A stretch of 64,000 nucleotides of DNA, taken from NCBI GenBank assembly GCA_035293805.1, contig DATGMD010000045.1, positions 54,975 through 118,974 on the forward strand, given 5' to 3'. The position numbers and the translations under genes were made by a program. The DNA comes from JAJPHF01 sp035293805 (lineage in GTDB: Bacteria > Chloroflexota > UBA6077 > JAJPHF01). Below the pieces are notes generated by a model, which did not search any database, was not told the origin of the DNA, and saw only the letters and a program-made list of their open reading frames with translations. This document shows, piece after piece, positions 15,779 to 24,762 of the stretch (its first letter is position 1; every line of letters begins with the position of its first letter).

Positions 15779-17424
15779 GCCGATTCCTCCTGGGCCGGCG
15801 CCGCGCCGCGCACCCTGTCGATGAGACTTACCGCGTCGGGCGGCGGCGCGGCGCCCCGCCAGGCCACGTGGCCGTCGGGCCGCACGAGCACCAGCGGTCG
15901 CTCGTAGGCCGCCGTCACCGCCGGGTCGTCCAGCGCGAGCACGCGCAGCGGCACGCCCCGTGCCCGGGCGGCTGCCTCTATGGTACCCGTATCGGGCGCC
16001 GTGGGGCCGAGGCGGAGCAGGGTGAAGCCGTCGCCGAACAGGTCGAGCGTCGAGCGGCCGTCGCGCAGCCAGACGTGCGGCGCGCGAGCCCCGGGGCGCG
16101 TCGTCGGCACATAGGTGTCGGTGTCGTACGGAGGGGGCGGCGTGCCGTCGGGCACGACGAGTGGCGAGTCGTCATAACGGTAGCCAAGGTCGATGCCGGG
16201 CGACTCGACGGCGAACTCCTCGCGGCGGGTCGCCTCGATCAGGCGGGCGGCCTCGGCCCGCAGCCGCGCGCCCTCGGCGCTGTCCTCGTCCATCGCGGGC
16301 GCGACGGGGATCTGGGCGTCGGCCGCCTTGATGCTCGCCGCCTCCTCGACATTGCGCACGCCGATCGGGCGCCGCTCGGCCTCGTAGCCGTCCAGCAGGG
16401 TGGCGCCGCCCCAGCCCTGAACCACCGCCGCGAGCTTCCACGCCAGGTCCACGGCGTCGCCGATCGCGGTGTTCATGCCGAAGCCGCCCAGCGGCCAGAG
16501 TAGGTGGGCCGCGTCGCCGGCCAGGAAGACGCGCCCGGCGCGGTACCGCTCGGCCACGACGCGGTGGCCCGACCACGGCTTCTCGGCCAGCAGCTCGAAC
16601 GGCACGGCGTCGCCCAGCGCGTCGCGCAGGCAGCGCACGGGGTCGAACGTCGCCACCTCGCGCGGCCCGAGCCGCACGTTCACGCGCCAGTGGTCGCGGC
16701 CGTCCATGGCGAAGATGCCACCCGTGAAGCGCGCGTTGTGAATGCGGTACTGGATGGCCGGGCCGTGGGGATGGTAGTGCAGGAGATTGGTCCTGAAGTA
16801 GATCGAGGCGTTGTGGCCCTCCGCGAACACGCCGCGCATGGGGATGTCGAGCTGGCGCCGCACGACGCTGCTGCCGCCGTCGCAGGCGACGAGGTACCGG
16901 GCCGCGATCACCTCCCTCCGACCGCTGGCGAGGTCCGTCACCTCGGCCGTCACACCCCGCGCGTCCTGCTGGAAGCGCTCCAGCCGACAGCGCAGCCGCA
17001 CGGCGACGCGGGGATCGGCCTGGGCGCGGCGGAGCAGCACGGGGAAGAAGTAGAACTTGGGGCACCACAGCCGGCCCTCGGGGCTGTAGGGCGAGCGGGC
17101 GCTGGGATCGCCATTGCCCGGCAGCTCGAAGCGCGCCAGCTCGTAGCCGCCCAGCCGCGTCAGGAACAGGCAAGTGCGCGGGTAGTCGGGCGGGAAGGCG
17201 TGGTAGCGCAGCTCGTCGGCGATGCCCCAGCGGCGGAAGTGCTCTAAAGTGCGGGCGTTGAGCAGGTTCGCCGTGGGGAAGTCGACGGTGGCGTCGCCCT
17301 GCTCGACGAGCAGGCACGGCACGCCCCGCGCGCCCAGCTCGATGGCCAGCGACAGCCCCGCCGGCCCCGCGCCGACGATCAGCACCGGCACCCGGGCTAC
17401 ATCGCCCGCACCCTCTGACTGCAT
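15775..17424 (-). CDS. FAD-dependent aromatic hydroxylase (PheA/TfdB family)
   Basis: A 549-residue class A flavin monooxygenase. It shows the ADP-binding GxGxxG (VLIVGAGPAGLS, residues 15-26), the DG motif (VACDGGSSVVRR) and the FAD ribityl GD motif (VFLAGDAAHLLWPLGGFGMN), plus the C-terminal thioredoxin-like domain typical of phenol hydroxylases. It should use NAD(P)H and O2 to hydroxylate a phenolic compound. It is the first gene of a minus-strand operon; its stop overlaps the start of the solute-binding lipoprotein gene, and a ring-cleavage-type cupin follows. Confidence 0.9.
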   Translation of the reverse strand: MQSEGAGDVARVPVLIVGAGPAGLSLAIELGARGVPCLLVEQGDATVDFPTANLLNARTLEHFRRWGIADELRYHAFPPDYPRTCLFLTRLGGYELARFELPGNGDPSARSPYSPEGRLWCPKFYFFPVLLRRAQADPRVAVRLRCRLERFQQDARGVTAEVTDLASGRREVIAARYLVACDGGSSVVRRQLDIPMRGVFAEGHNASIYFRTNLLHYHPHGPAIQYRIHNARFTGGIFAMDGRDHWRVNVRLGPREVATFDPVRCLRDALGDAVPFELLAEKPWSGHRVVAERYRAGRVFLAGDAAHLLWPLGGFGMNTAIGDAVDLAWKLAAVVQGWGGATLLDGYEAERRPIGVRNVEEAASIKAADAQIPVAPAMDEDSAEGARLRAEAARLIEATRREEFAVESPGIDLGYRYDDSPLVVPDGTPPPPYDTDTYVPTTRPGARAPHVWLRDGRSTLDLFGDGFTLLRLGPTAPDTGTIEAAARARGVPLRVLALDDPAVTAAYERPLVLVRPDGHVAWRGAAPPPDAVSLIDRVRGAAPAQEESA

Positions 17425-17581
17425 GCGCTCCCCACACGGGCCGCTCGCGCACCAGGAGTATTATTCGTTGCCCGCTACGGGCGGCGCAAGCGCGCCTAGA
17501 CTGGACGCGCTGATCGGTCGGGCGCGCGCCGTGGCTGCCCGCGCCGGGGGCCGGCTGCCCGCGGGCGCTCGCAGCCGCCTC

Positions 17582-17611
17582 CGCGTCTCCAAAACGACCG
17601 TTTGATGAGAC
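17582..17611. repeat. Hairpin repeat with AAACGACCGTTT core (copy 1)
   Basis: CGCGTCTC ... AAACGACCGTTT ... GAGAC folds into a hairpin (GTCTC/GAGAC outer arms, AAACG/CGTTT inner arms) ending six bases before the ATG of the small membrane protein. An imperfect copy lies at 17954-17984 on the other side of that gene, and a related core at 59328-59338. Confidence 0.5.
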
Positions 17612-17617
17612 TTCCGA

Positions 17618-17911
17618 ATGGTCCTCTTGCGCCGTTTAGCTTGGTACGGCTATCGTCTTCTGAGATGCTCTGGTTCAGGACGATCAGTGGATAGCCTCAT
17701 AGTCTTCGGCGTCGGCCTTTTCATGGTCGGACTGGCATCCGTCCTTAGCGGTATCAACCCCGAAAGATTCCGCTACATATTCTCCCGCGGCTGGGAGCCG
17801 CGAGACGCCAAGGAATTGCGGGTCGCTAGGATCTCCAGCGTCGCTCTCGGCACGGCTTTCGGCACGATGGGCGTTGTACTGCTTGTGTTGGGCATCTACT
17901 TCTATCGGTGA
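17618..17911 (+). CDS. Small two-helix membrane protein, unknown function
   Basis: A 97-residue protein with two predicted membrane segments (about 27-45 and 74-95) joined by a polar loop containing GINPERFRYIFSRGWEPRD. The pattern of helix, NP motif, aromatic/basic loop and second helix recalls small DUF6199-like membrane proteins, but I am not certain of this. Its base composition is lower in GC than its neighbours. Near-identical hairpin sequences flank it at 17582-17611 and 17954-17984, which hints at arrival as a cassette or at a shared regulator. Confidence 0.5.
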   Translation: MVLLRRLAWYGYRLLRCSGSGRSVDSLIVFGVGLFMVGLASVLSGINPERFRYIFSRGWEPRDAKELRVARISSVALGTAFGTMGVVLLVLGIYFYR

Positions 17912-17953
17912 GCACGGGTCCTGGATCTCACGTGGAGATGGGGCGAGTCCATT

Positions 17954-17984
17954 CGCGTCTCGGAAAACGAAGGTTTGACGGGAC
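17954..17984. repeat. Hairpin repeat with AAACGAAGGTTT core (copy 2)
   Basis: CGCGTCTCGG-AAAACGAAGGTTTGACGGGAC matches copy 1 at 17582-17611 in order and spacing, including the GTCTC/GGGAC outer arms. It lies just after the small membrane protein gene and before the 3' end of the opposing reading frame. Confidence 0.5.
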
Positions 17985-17985
17985 A

Positions 17986-18468
17986 CTAATCCTGATCATT
18001 AGCCAACGTGAAGATCTTGAGCGGACGGCCGATGCTGTAAATACCGTTACCTAAATGTCTCGGTGGCGCCGGCACGTACTCAATGCGCACCACCCCCCCA
18101 ACCTTGTAGAGGAGGTCAGGAGCGCCATTCCACAACAGTTGTGCCCGTTCGGGCGTTAGAGGCTGGCGCACCCAGCTCGTGCGAATACTGCCATCATCGA
18201 CTATGAAAATTGGTGCGTCCGTCATGTGCTCTAGACCAGCAGCGGTGATTGTTCCCTCTAAAGCCGCTGTGGCTCCCTCGCGGGGTTCTGCGTCCGAGTC
18301 AAACACTTTCGTCCACATGCCAAGCCCCCAAACGGTATCCAGGTCTACTTGGCTACAAGGCAATATACCGCGCCGCCCCGTTCTGGAGAACGTACCATTG
18401 CCGAGACTGCCGCTGGCCACGAGCCCATGCCCGTCGGCGCATCTTACGCGGCTTTCTCGTAAACTCAT
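17986..18468 (-). CDS. Hypothetical protein, uncertain start
   Basis: An open frame of up to 160 residues with no family I recognise. The C-terminal part (EGTITAAGLEHMTDAPIFIVDDGSIRTSWV and the following PLTPERAQLLWNGAPDLLYKVGGVVRIEYVPAPP) has the mixed composition of a real protein. The N-terminal 50 residues are less convincing; an internal ATG at 18318 would give 110 residues. The local GC content is lower than the surroundings, matching the adjacent small membrane protein, so both may be acquired DNA. Confidence 0.4.
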   Translation of the reverse strand: MSLRESRVRCADGHGLVASGSLGNGTFSRTGRRGILPCSQVDLDTVWGLGMWTKVFDSDAEPREGATAALEGTITAAGLEHMTDAPIFIVDDGSIRTSWVRQPLTPERAQLLWNGAPDLLYKVGGVVRIEYVPAPPRHLGNGIYSIGRPLKIFTLANDQD

Positions 18469-19004
18469 CTCAGAACCAATGTCTCACGGACCGCACCACG
18501 AGACGATTAAGTGAGCCACCGCGCTCGCCTTCGCTAGGGGATTATCCTGCTGCGTGGTCCGCGGCGCCAGTAGAGCCTGCCGCGCGCTCTGCCGCCAGCG
18601 CCCCGCTCACCCATGCCGTGCGGACGGATCGCCGGTAGCCGCGGCCCCCATGCTCGCAATTCCACGTCAGCCTGGGTCTCGCGCGCGAGCTCGCAGCCTG
18701 CCCCCACGGCCCACCCACGGGCCCATTGCCTCACGAGACGCCGCGTGGTATTCGGCGCTAGCGTTGGGCTCGCGCGCCACACGCCATCTCACTATGCCGT
18801 GCTGAGAATAATTGGCGGGCTTTGCGACGAGTTCTGTCGCGAATATGCTTCCCGCCATAGTATTGCTCCCATCCGGGCGCTGGCGTACACTCGGCGCAAG
18901 CGTTGCGCCCAACACAGGCGCACGCACCGTGACGACCGCGCCAACAGCGGCTCGTGGCTCAGCTCCGGCACGCTGCCGCGGGCGCGGAGCGAAGGGAGGA
19001 CGCC
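18469..19004. other. Intergenic stretch, nothing supported
   Basis: About 535 bp precede the solute-binding lipoprotein gene. Open frames here are GC-driven and lack SD sequences or family signals. No strong repeat or hairpin was recognised. It presumably holds the promoter of the downstream operon. Confidence 0.4.
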
Positions 19005-20138
19005 ATGCGCGCGCGGTGTGCCCCTCTCGGCTCGATCGTCGTGCTCGGCCTGCTGGCGGCCTGCGCGGGCGGCGCCCCCGCGGCGTCGCGCCCGAGCGAG
19101 GCGTCGACGCCTGCTGGCCCCGCCAGCGCCCCGGCCGCGGCGCCGCCCGCGCAGGCGCCGGCCGCTCCTGCTCCGGCGGCCGAGCCGCTGCCTCTCACGA
19201 CCCTGAAGATCGCCGCCCAGCCGAGCATCGCCAGCGCCGCCCGCTACGTCGCCATGGATCGCGGCTACCTGCGCGAGCAGGGCATCGAATTGGAAGAGGT
19301 GCCCTCCACCACCTCCGCTCAGATGCTCCCCTCGCTAGCGGCCGGCCAGATCGACATGGGCCTCGGCGGGGCCGCCGCGGGGATCTTCAACGCGATCGCC
19401 CAGGGGATCCCGGTGCGCATGACGCTCGACATGTGGACCGCCTACCCGGGCAACCAGTCGGGCGGGCTCATCGTGCGCCGGGACCTGATAGACAGCGGGC
19501 AGGTCCGCGACTTCCGCGACCTGCTGGGCCTTCGCGTGGGGATTACGTCCAAGGGCCAGGCCACGGAGTACGGGCTGCACGCCGGCCTGGCCCAGGGCGG
19601 TCTCTCCCTGGTGGACGTCGAGACCGTGGAGATGCCGTATCCGGACATGACGGTGGCGCTGGGCAACCGCAGCATCGACGCGGCCGTCACGATCGAGCCG
19701 TACGGCACGCAGGCCGTGGTGCAGGGCTTCGCGGCCCGGTTCAAAGCCTGGCCGGAGCTCATCCCCTACGATGCTCCGGCGTCGATCATGTTCTCCGAGG
19801 ACCTCATCGAGATGCGCGCCGACCTCGCTCGGCGCTTCGCGCTGGCGTACGTGCGCGGGCTCCGCGACTACGATCAGGCGCGCACGAAGGGGAAGGACCG
19901 CGAGGCGGTCATCGCCATCATGCAGAACCACGTCCCGCTTCTCGACCGCGCGATGTACGACCAGATTCCGTGGCCGTCGAACAATCCCGACGGCCGGGTG
20001 AACGCCGAGGCCATCGCGGCCGCGCAAGACTGGTTCGCCGAACGCGGCTACGTCCAGACCAAGGTGGACATTAGCCGAGTGGTGGACAACCAGTTCGCCG
20101 ACTACGCCGTAGCCCAGCTTGGTCCCTACCAGCCATAG
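19005..20138 (+). CDS. Solute-binding lipoprotein, NMT1/THI5-like
   Basis: A 377-residue lipoprotein with lipobox LLAAC (Cys20), an Ala/Pro linker, and a binding fold opening LKIAAQPSIASAARYVAMD, then RGYLREQGIELEEVPSTTSA. The ATG follows GGGAGGA. It is a paralog of the lipoprotein at 14.6-15.8 kb, sharing the NPDGRVNAEAI region and the C-terminal DYAVAQLGPYQ. An MFS transporter and a Rieske oxygenase follow on the same strand, suggesting capture, import and oxidation of one substrate. No ABC permease or ATPase gene is nearby. Confidence 0.88.
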   Translation: MRARCAPLGSIVVLGLLAACAGGAPAASRPSEASTPAGPASAPAAAPPAQAPAAPAPAAEPLPLTTLKIAAQPSIASAARYVAMDRGYLREQGIELEEVPSTTSAQMLPSLAAGQIDMGLGGAAAGIFNAIAQGIPVRMTLDMWTAYPGNQSGGLIVRRDLIDSGQVRDFRDLLGLRVGITSKGQATEYGLHAGLAQGGLSLVDVETVEMPYPDMTVALGNRSIDAAVTIEPYGTQAVVQGFAARFKAWPELIPYDAPASIMFSEDLIEMRADLARRFALAYVRGLRDYDQARTKGKDREAVIAIMQNHVPLLDRAMYDQIPWPSNNPDGRVNAEAIAAAQDWFAERGYVQTKVDISRVVDNQFADYAVAQLGPYQP

Positions 20139-20345
20139 CGCCCCGGTAGGGCACGACGTTGGTGAGCCGGCGCGCTTTGTTGCGACTGGGGGAACAGCAC
20201 GCGCACAACAATGGACAATGCCTCCACGGCGCGCTAGGATGGGCGGGAGGCGAGCGGCTGCCGAACTACGCGCGAGGCGGAGCGCTCGCCAGCCACCAGC
20301 GTGACTGCCGCGATCAGTCAGCCGGCACGCGCTCCAGGGGAGCCG

Positions 20346-21524
20346 ATGATGCGACGGGGCTCGCCGCTCGCCAGCCTGGTCGTCGTCACGTTCGCCCTCT
20401 TCACGGATGCCTTCGTCTATGGGCTGGTCATCCCTCTCGCGAGCGAGCTGCCCGCCGCCAACGAAGGCTCCCTGACGCTGGCGCTGACCTACGGGGCCTA
20501 CGGGCTCGGCGTGCTGCTGGCGGTGCCGGTCATCGGGCCTCTCACCGACCACGTGGGCCGACGGCTGCCGCTGCTGATCGGCCTCGTCTGTCTCGCCGTC
20601 GCCACCCTTCTGTTCGGCCTGGCCAGCTCGCTGCCGCTGCTGGTCCTCGCCCGCGTGGTGCAGGGCATCGCCTCCACCGCGAACTGGACCGCGGGCCTCG
20701 CGCTGGTCGCCGACTCCTACACCCACAAGCGCACGCAGATGATGGGCATCGCGATGATGGGGAGCAGCGGCGGCTCGGTGCTCGGGCCCGTGGCGGGCGG
20801 GCTGCTGCTGGAGATCGGCGGCTACCAGTGGCCGTTCATCGCGGCCGGGCTGCTGCTCGCGCTGGACGGCGTGCTCCGCCTCACTCTGGTCGTCGATCCG
20901 CCCCGCGAGGCGAGCGTCGGGGCCAGCCCCTGGGAGCTGCTCCGCGACCGCGGGGTGCTGGCGGCTACGCTGGTCGTGCTGCTGGGCGCGGGCGGCTGGT
21001 CGGTCATCGAGCCGCTCTTGCCCGAGCACCTAGCTCAGGCTACGGTCATCGGGCCGACCGCGATCGGGCTGATGTTCACCATCTCGACGCTGACCAATGG
21101 GCTCAGCGCGCCCTGGATCGGCAACGTGGCCGACCGGATCGGGCTGTGGCCGACCATGTTCGCCGGCCTGGTGCTGATGGCCGTCACGCTGCCGTTTCTC
21201 GGGCTCATCACGTGGGTGGTCCTGCTCACCGCGGTGCTGATGGTGCTCAACGTGTCGTACGGCGTGGTCCTGAACCCCAGCCTGTCCGAGCTGGCCGAGG
21301 CGGTGGACCGCCGCGGCGTGAGCGCGTACGGTGCGGTGTACGCCGTCTACAACATTGGCTACTCGGTCGGGCAGATCGGCAGCAACCTGCTCGGCGGCGC
21401 CGTGGCGACCAGCGTGTCGTTCCAGGGCGCGCTGCTCGCCACCAGCGTGGGAATCGTCGTCTGCATGCCGCTGGTCTACGCCATCCGCCCGCGGCTGATG
21501 CGCGTGGCGCCAGCGCCGGAGTGA
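20346..21524 (+). CDS. MFS transporter (drug:H+ antiporter-like)
   Basis: A 392-residue membrane protein with about 12 hydrophobic segments. Loop 2-3 carries GPLTDHVGRRLPLLIG (MFS motif A), and helix 5 has the motif-C-like GGSVLGPVAGGLL, which is more usual in exporters. The ATG at 20346 follows AGGGGAGCC and starts just before the first helix; a GTG at 20301 would add 15 residues. It sits between a solute-binding lipoprotein and a Rieske oxygenase, so import of the oxygenase substrate or export of a product are both possible. Confidence 0.85.
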   Translation: MMRRGSPLASLVVVTFALFTDAFVYGLVIPLASELPAANEGSLTLALTYGAYGLGVLLAVPVIGPLTDHVGRRLPLLIGLVCLAVATLLFGLASSLPLLVLARVVQGIASTANWTAGLALVADSYTHKRTQMMGIAMMGSSGGSVLGPVAGGLLLEIGGYQWPFIAAGLLLALDGVLRLTLVVDPPREASVGASPWELLRDRGVLAATLVVLLGAGGWSVIEPLLPEHLAQATVIGPTAIGLMFTISTLTNGLSAPWIGNVADRIGLWPTMFAGLVLMAVTLPFLGLITWVVLLTAVLMVLNVSYGVVLNPSLSELAEAVDRRGVSAYGAVYAVYNIGYSVGQIGSNLLGGAVATSVSFQGALLATSVGIVVCMPLVYAIRPRLMRVAPAPE

Positions 21525-21566
21525 GCCGCCGGCGTGGGGCACGTCGGCCGCGCGGGGAGGTACGCG

Positions 21567-22664
21567 ATGACCATTACCGCGAGCGAGGCCCGCAAGCTAA
21601 GCGACGACCTGGACCGCGGGCTGTCGCTGCCGGCGGCGTGGTACAACGACCCGGCGCTGAGCGCGCTGGAGATGGAGCGGATCTTCCGGCGGACCTGGCA
21701 GTACGTGGGCCGCACCGAGCAAGTGGCCCAGGTGGGCGACTACTTCACCGGCGCCGTCGGCGACATCCCCGTCATCATCGTGCGCACGGCCGACGGCCTC
21801 CAGGGCCTGGTGAACGTCTGCCGCCACCGCCGCCACCTCGTCGCGAGCGGCGAGGGCAACCGCAAGATCTTCCAGTGCCCGTACCACGCCTGGACCTACG
21901 AGCTAGACGGCCGCCTGCGCACGGCGCCGCGCTCGGAGCGGGAGACGAGCTTCTGCAAGGAAGACTATCCGCTGCTGCCGCTGCAAGTCGCCACCTGGGG
22001 CCGCTGGATCTTCGCCAACCCCGACCTCGACGCCCCGCCGCTGAGCGACCTGCTGGGCGATCTGCCCCAGATCGTGGCGCGCGCCGGAATAGATATCGAC
22101 GCCCTCCAGTTCTGGGGCCGCGAGGAGTGGGCGCGCGACGCCAACTGGAAGATCATGATCGAGAACTTCCTGGAGTGCTATCACTGCCCCGTGCAGCACC
22201 CAGGCTTCAGCGCCGTCATTGACGTGCGGCCGGACGCCTACTCGCTGAAGGAGTATCGTTGGCACTCCAGCCAGTGCGGCTCGGTGCGCGAGACGATCTC
22301 GGGGAAGGAGCCGCCCTACGACGCCGCGGGCGACGTGCGCGAGGCTCAGTACCACTTCCTGTGGCCGAACTTCACGATCAGCATCAACCCGGGGCGACCC
22401 AACCTGTCGCTCGACGTCTGGCTGCCCGACGGCCCCGGGCGCACGCATGGGTTCTCCGAGCACTACTTCGGGGCGGATGTGCCGAGGGACTGGGCCGAGG
22501 ACATGATCCAGTTCAACGCCCAGGTGGGCGCGGAGGACGATCGGCTGACCGACTCGGTGGAGCGGGGCGTGCGCTGCGGCTTCCCCGACCAGGGGCGCTT
22601 CCTGGTGGACAGCGAGCACCTGTGCATCCACTTCCAGAAGCTCGTGCTGGCCGCGCTCACCTGA
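21567..22664 (+). CDS. Rieske non-heme iron oxygenase, alpha subunit
   Basis: A 365-residue aromatic-ring-hydroxylating oxygenase large subunit. The Rieske [2Fe-2S] ligands are C85-x-H87 and C104-x2-H107. Mononuclear iron ligands are in NFLECYHCPVQHPGF (His206, His211), with an Asp near 324 completing the triad. The ATG follows GGGAGG. No beta subunit, ferredoxin or reductase is adjacent, so it may be a homotrimeric single-component type using general reductases. It follows a lipoprotein and MFS gene, fitting oxidation of the imported compound. Confidence 0.9.
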   Translation: MTITASEARKLSDDLDRGLSLPAAWYNDPALSALEMERIFRRTWQYVGRTEQVAQVGDYFTGAVGDIPVIIVRTADGLQGLVNVCRHRRHLVASGEGNRKIFQCPYHAWTYELDGRLRTAPRSERETSFCKEDYPLLPLQVATWGRWIFANPDLDAPPLSDLLGDLPQIVARAGIDIDALQFWGREEWARDANWKIMIENFLECYHCPVQHPGFSAVIDVRPDAYSLKEYRWHSSQCGSVRETISGKEPPYDAAGDVREAQYHFLWPNFTISINPGRPNLSLDVWLPDGPGRTHGFSEHYFGADVPRDWAEDMIQFNAQVGAEDDRLTDSVERGVRCGFPDQGRFLVDSEHLCIHFQKLVLAALT

Positions 22665-22673
22665 TGAGTAGGC

Positions 22674-22797
22674 CCCCTCTCCTCGTCCTCGGGGGTGCAG
22701 GGGCGCCCCCTGCCGGGGGCCTGCTCCCTCTCCTCGTCCTCTCTCCGGGGGTGCAGGGGCGCTCCCCTGCCGGGGGGCTTGGGGGGTGTCCCCCCAG
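22674..22797. repeat. Direct repeat pair with GC-rich stems (family B)
   Basis: CTCTCCTCGTCCTC occurs at 22677-22690 and 22728-22741, and GGGGGTGCAGGGGCGC at 22691-22706 and 22747-22762. The second copy continues into a segment nearly identical to 893-929. It fills the leader between the Rieske oxygenase and the AOR gene. Confidence 0.7.
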
Positions 22798-22835
22798 CTT
22801 CCCCTCTTCCTCTCATGGTGAATAGCGAGGCACAG

Positions 22836-24755
22836 ATGCCATACGGCTTCCTGGGCAAGGTCCTGCACGTCGATCTGACGCGCGCCGCCTGGACCGTCGA
22901 GGAGCCGCCGGAGGCGCTCTACCGCACCTACCTCGGCGGCAGCGGCCTGGGCCTGTACTACCTGCTGCGCGAGATGCCGCCCGGCACGCCGGCGCTCGCG
23001 CCCGAGAACGTGCTCGTCTTCTCGCTGGGCGTCGTCACCGGCGCCGCGTTCTCGGGGCAGTCGCGCTGCACGGCCAACGCGCGCTCGCCGCTCACCGGGG
23101 CGATCGGCGACTCGCAGGTCGGGGGCTTCTTCCCCGCCGAGCTGAAGGCGGCCGGCTTCGACGCGCTCGTCATCCGCGGCGCCGCCGCCACGCCCGTCTA
23201 CCTCTGGATCAAGGACGGCGCGGTCGAGCTACGGCCCGCTGATCATCTATGGGGCGCCGACACCGCCACGACGGAAGACGCGATCCGCGCCGAGCTGGCG
23301 GAGCCGAAGGCCCGCTGCGCGGCGATCGGCCGGGCGGGCGAGAACCGCAACGCCCTGGCGAACATCATGCACATGGCCAGCCGCGCCTTCGGCCGCACGG
23401 GGCTGGGCGCGGTCATGGGCGCCAAGCGCCTGAAAGCCATCGCCGTGCGCGGCACCCAGCCGCCGGCCGTCTTCGACCGCAAGGCGCTGCAAGAGCTACA
23501 CGCCTGGGGCGCGAAGAACCTGCGCGCCAACCCCTCGGTGGAGGACCTGCACGTGAACGGCACCGCCGGCTGCGTGCCCTACCAGCAGCTCACCGGCGGG
23601 CTCCCCACCCGCAACTGGCGCAGCGGCGTCTTCGAGCGCTTCGAGGAGATCGCGGGCGAGACCATGACGGCGACGCTGCTCAAGTCGCGCGACACCTGCT
23701 ACGCCTGCGTGACCCGCTGCAAGCGCGTCGTCGAGATCGCCGAGGGACCGTACCGCGTTGCGCCGCGCTTCGGCGGCCCGGAGTACGAGACGATCGCGGC
23801 GCTCGGCGCCTACTGTGGCATCGGCGACCTGGCGGCGATCGCCAAGGGCAACGAGCTGTGCAACCGGCACGGCATGGACACCATCGGCAGCGGGGCGACC
23901 ATCGCCTGGGCGATGGAATGCTTCGAGCACGGCCTGCTGACCCCGGCCGACACGGGCGGGCTGGAGCCGCGCTTCGGCGATGCCGCGGCCATGCTCACCC
24001 TGCTCGAGCAGATGGCCGAGCGACGCGACTTCGGGGCGGTGCTGGCCGACGGGTCGGCCGCGGCGGCGGCGCGGATCGGGCGCGGCACCGACGCCTTCCT
24101 CGTCGCGGTGAAGGGCGCCGAGCTGCCGGCGCACATGCCCGAGGTCAAGCGCTCGCTGGCGCTCATCTACGCCGTCAACCCGTTCGGGCCGGACCACCAG
24201 TCGAGCGAGCACGACCCCTCCTATGCCCCGGACGCGCCCGCCGAGGACCAGCAGCGTCTGGCGCACCTGGGCCTCACGCGGCCCGAGGCGATGGACGTGC
24301 TGGACGACGAGAAGGTGCGGTTCGCCTGGACGACGCAGAAGGTGTTCAGCCTGGCCGACACGCTAAACCTGTGCCAGTTCGACTGGGGCCCCGCCTGGCA
24401 GCTGTACGGGCCGGAGCACTTCGCGCGCATGGTGCGCGCCGTGACGGGCTGGGACGTCACGCTCGACGAGCTGCTGCTGGCCGCCGAGCGCCGCATCCAC
24501 ATGATGCGCGCCTTCAACCAGCGCGAGGGCTTCGACCGCTCGCACGACACGCTGCCGCGGCGCCTGGCCGAGCCCCGCGTCGGCGGCCCCTCGGACGGCG
24601 TGGCCGTGCCGCCGGCCGAGCTGGAGCGCGCCAAGGACGCCTACTACCGCCTGGCCGGCTGGGACCCGGCGACGGGCAATCCCACCGCAGCCACGCTGCG
24701 GCGCGTCGGACTGGACTGGCTGGCCGACACCCTCGCCCCCGAGCTAGAAGCGTAG
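22836..24755 (+). CDS. Aldehyde:ferredoxin oxidoreductase family enzyme (tungsten/molybdenum)
   Basis: A 639-residue AOR-family protein of normal length. The N-terminus (MPYGFLGKVLHVDLT) and the FSGQSRCTANARSPLTGAIG segment are typical of the bis-pterin-binding region. The [4Fe-4S] ligands are Cys288, Cys291 and Cys295 (DTCYACVTRC), with Cys513 in LNLCQFDWG as the fourth. It would oxidise an aldehyde to an acid or reduce an acid, using a W- or Mo-pterin. The ATG at 22836 follows GCGAGG; earlier starts lie in the repeat. A MoaD/ThiS-like gene starts 7 bp after the stop. Confidence 0.92.
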   Translation: MPYGFLGKVLHVDLTRAAWTVEEPPEALYRTYLGGSGLGLYYLLREMPPGTPALAPENVLVFSLGVVTGAAFSGQSRCTANARSPLTGAIGDSQVGGFFPAELKAAGFDALVIRGAAATPVYLWIKDGAVELRPADHLWGADTATTEDAIRAELAEPKARCAAIGRAGENRNALANIMHMASRAFGRTGLGAVMGAKRLKAIAVRGTQPPAVFDRKALQELHAWGAKNLRANPSVEDLHVNGTAGCVPYQQLTGGLPTRNWRSGVFERFEEIAGETMTATLLKSRDTCYACVTRCKRVVEIAEGPYRVAPRFGGPEYETIAALGAYCGIGDLAAIAKGNELCNRHGMDTIGSGATIAWAMECFEHGLLTPADTGGLEPRFGDAAAMLTLLEQMAERRDFGAVLADGSAAAAARIGRGTDAFLVAVKGAELPAHMPEVKRSLALIYAVNPFGPDHQSSEHDPSYAPDAPAEDQQRLAHLGLTRPEAMDVLDDEKVRFAWTTQKVFSLADTLNLCQFDWGPAWQLYGPEHFARMVRAVTGWDVTLDELLLAAERRIHMMRAFNQREGFDRSHDTLPRRLAEPRVGGPSDGVAVPPAELERAKDAYYRLAGWDPATGNPTAATLRRVGLDWLADTLAPELEA

Positions 24756-24762
24756 GCCGGCT

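Noticed and set aside
17582..17984. Integron attC sites around the small membrane gene
   Set aside because: The hairpins lack the attC core layout and no integrase is in the window. Kept only as unexplained hairpin repeats.
19335..21029. 564-codon minus-strand open frame
   Set aside because: Antisense to a clear solute-binding lipoprotein and MFS gene, with no recognisable domain.
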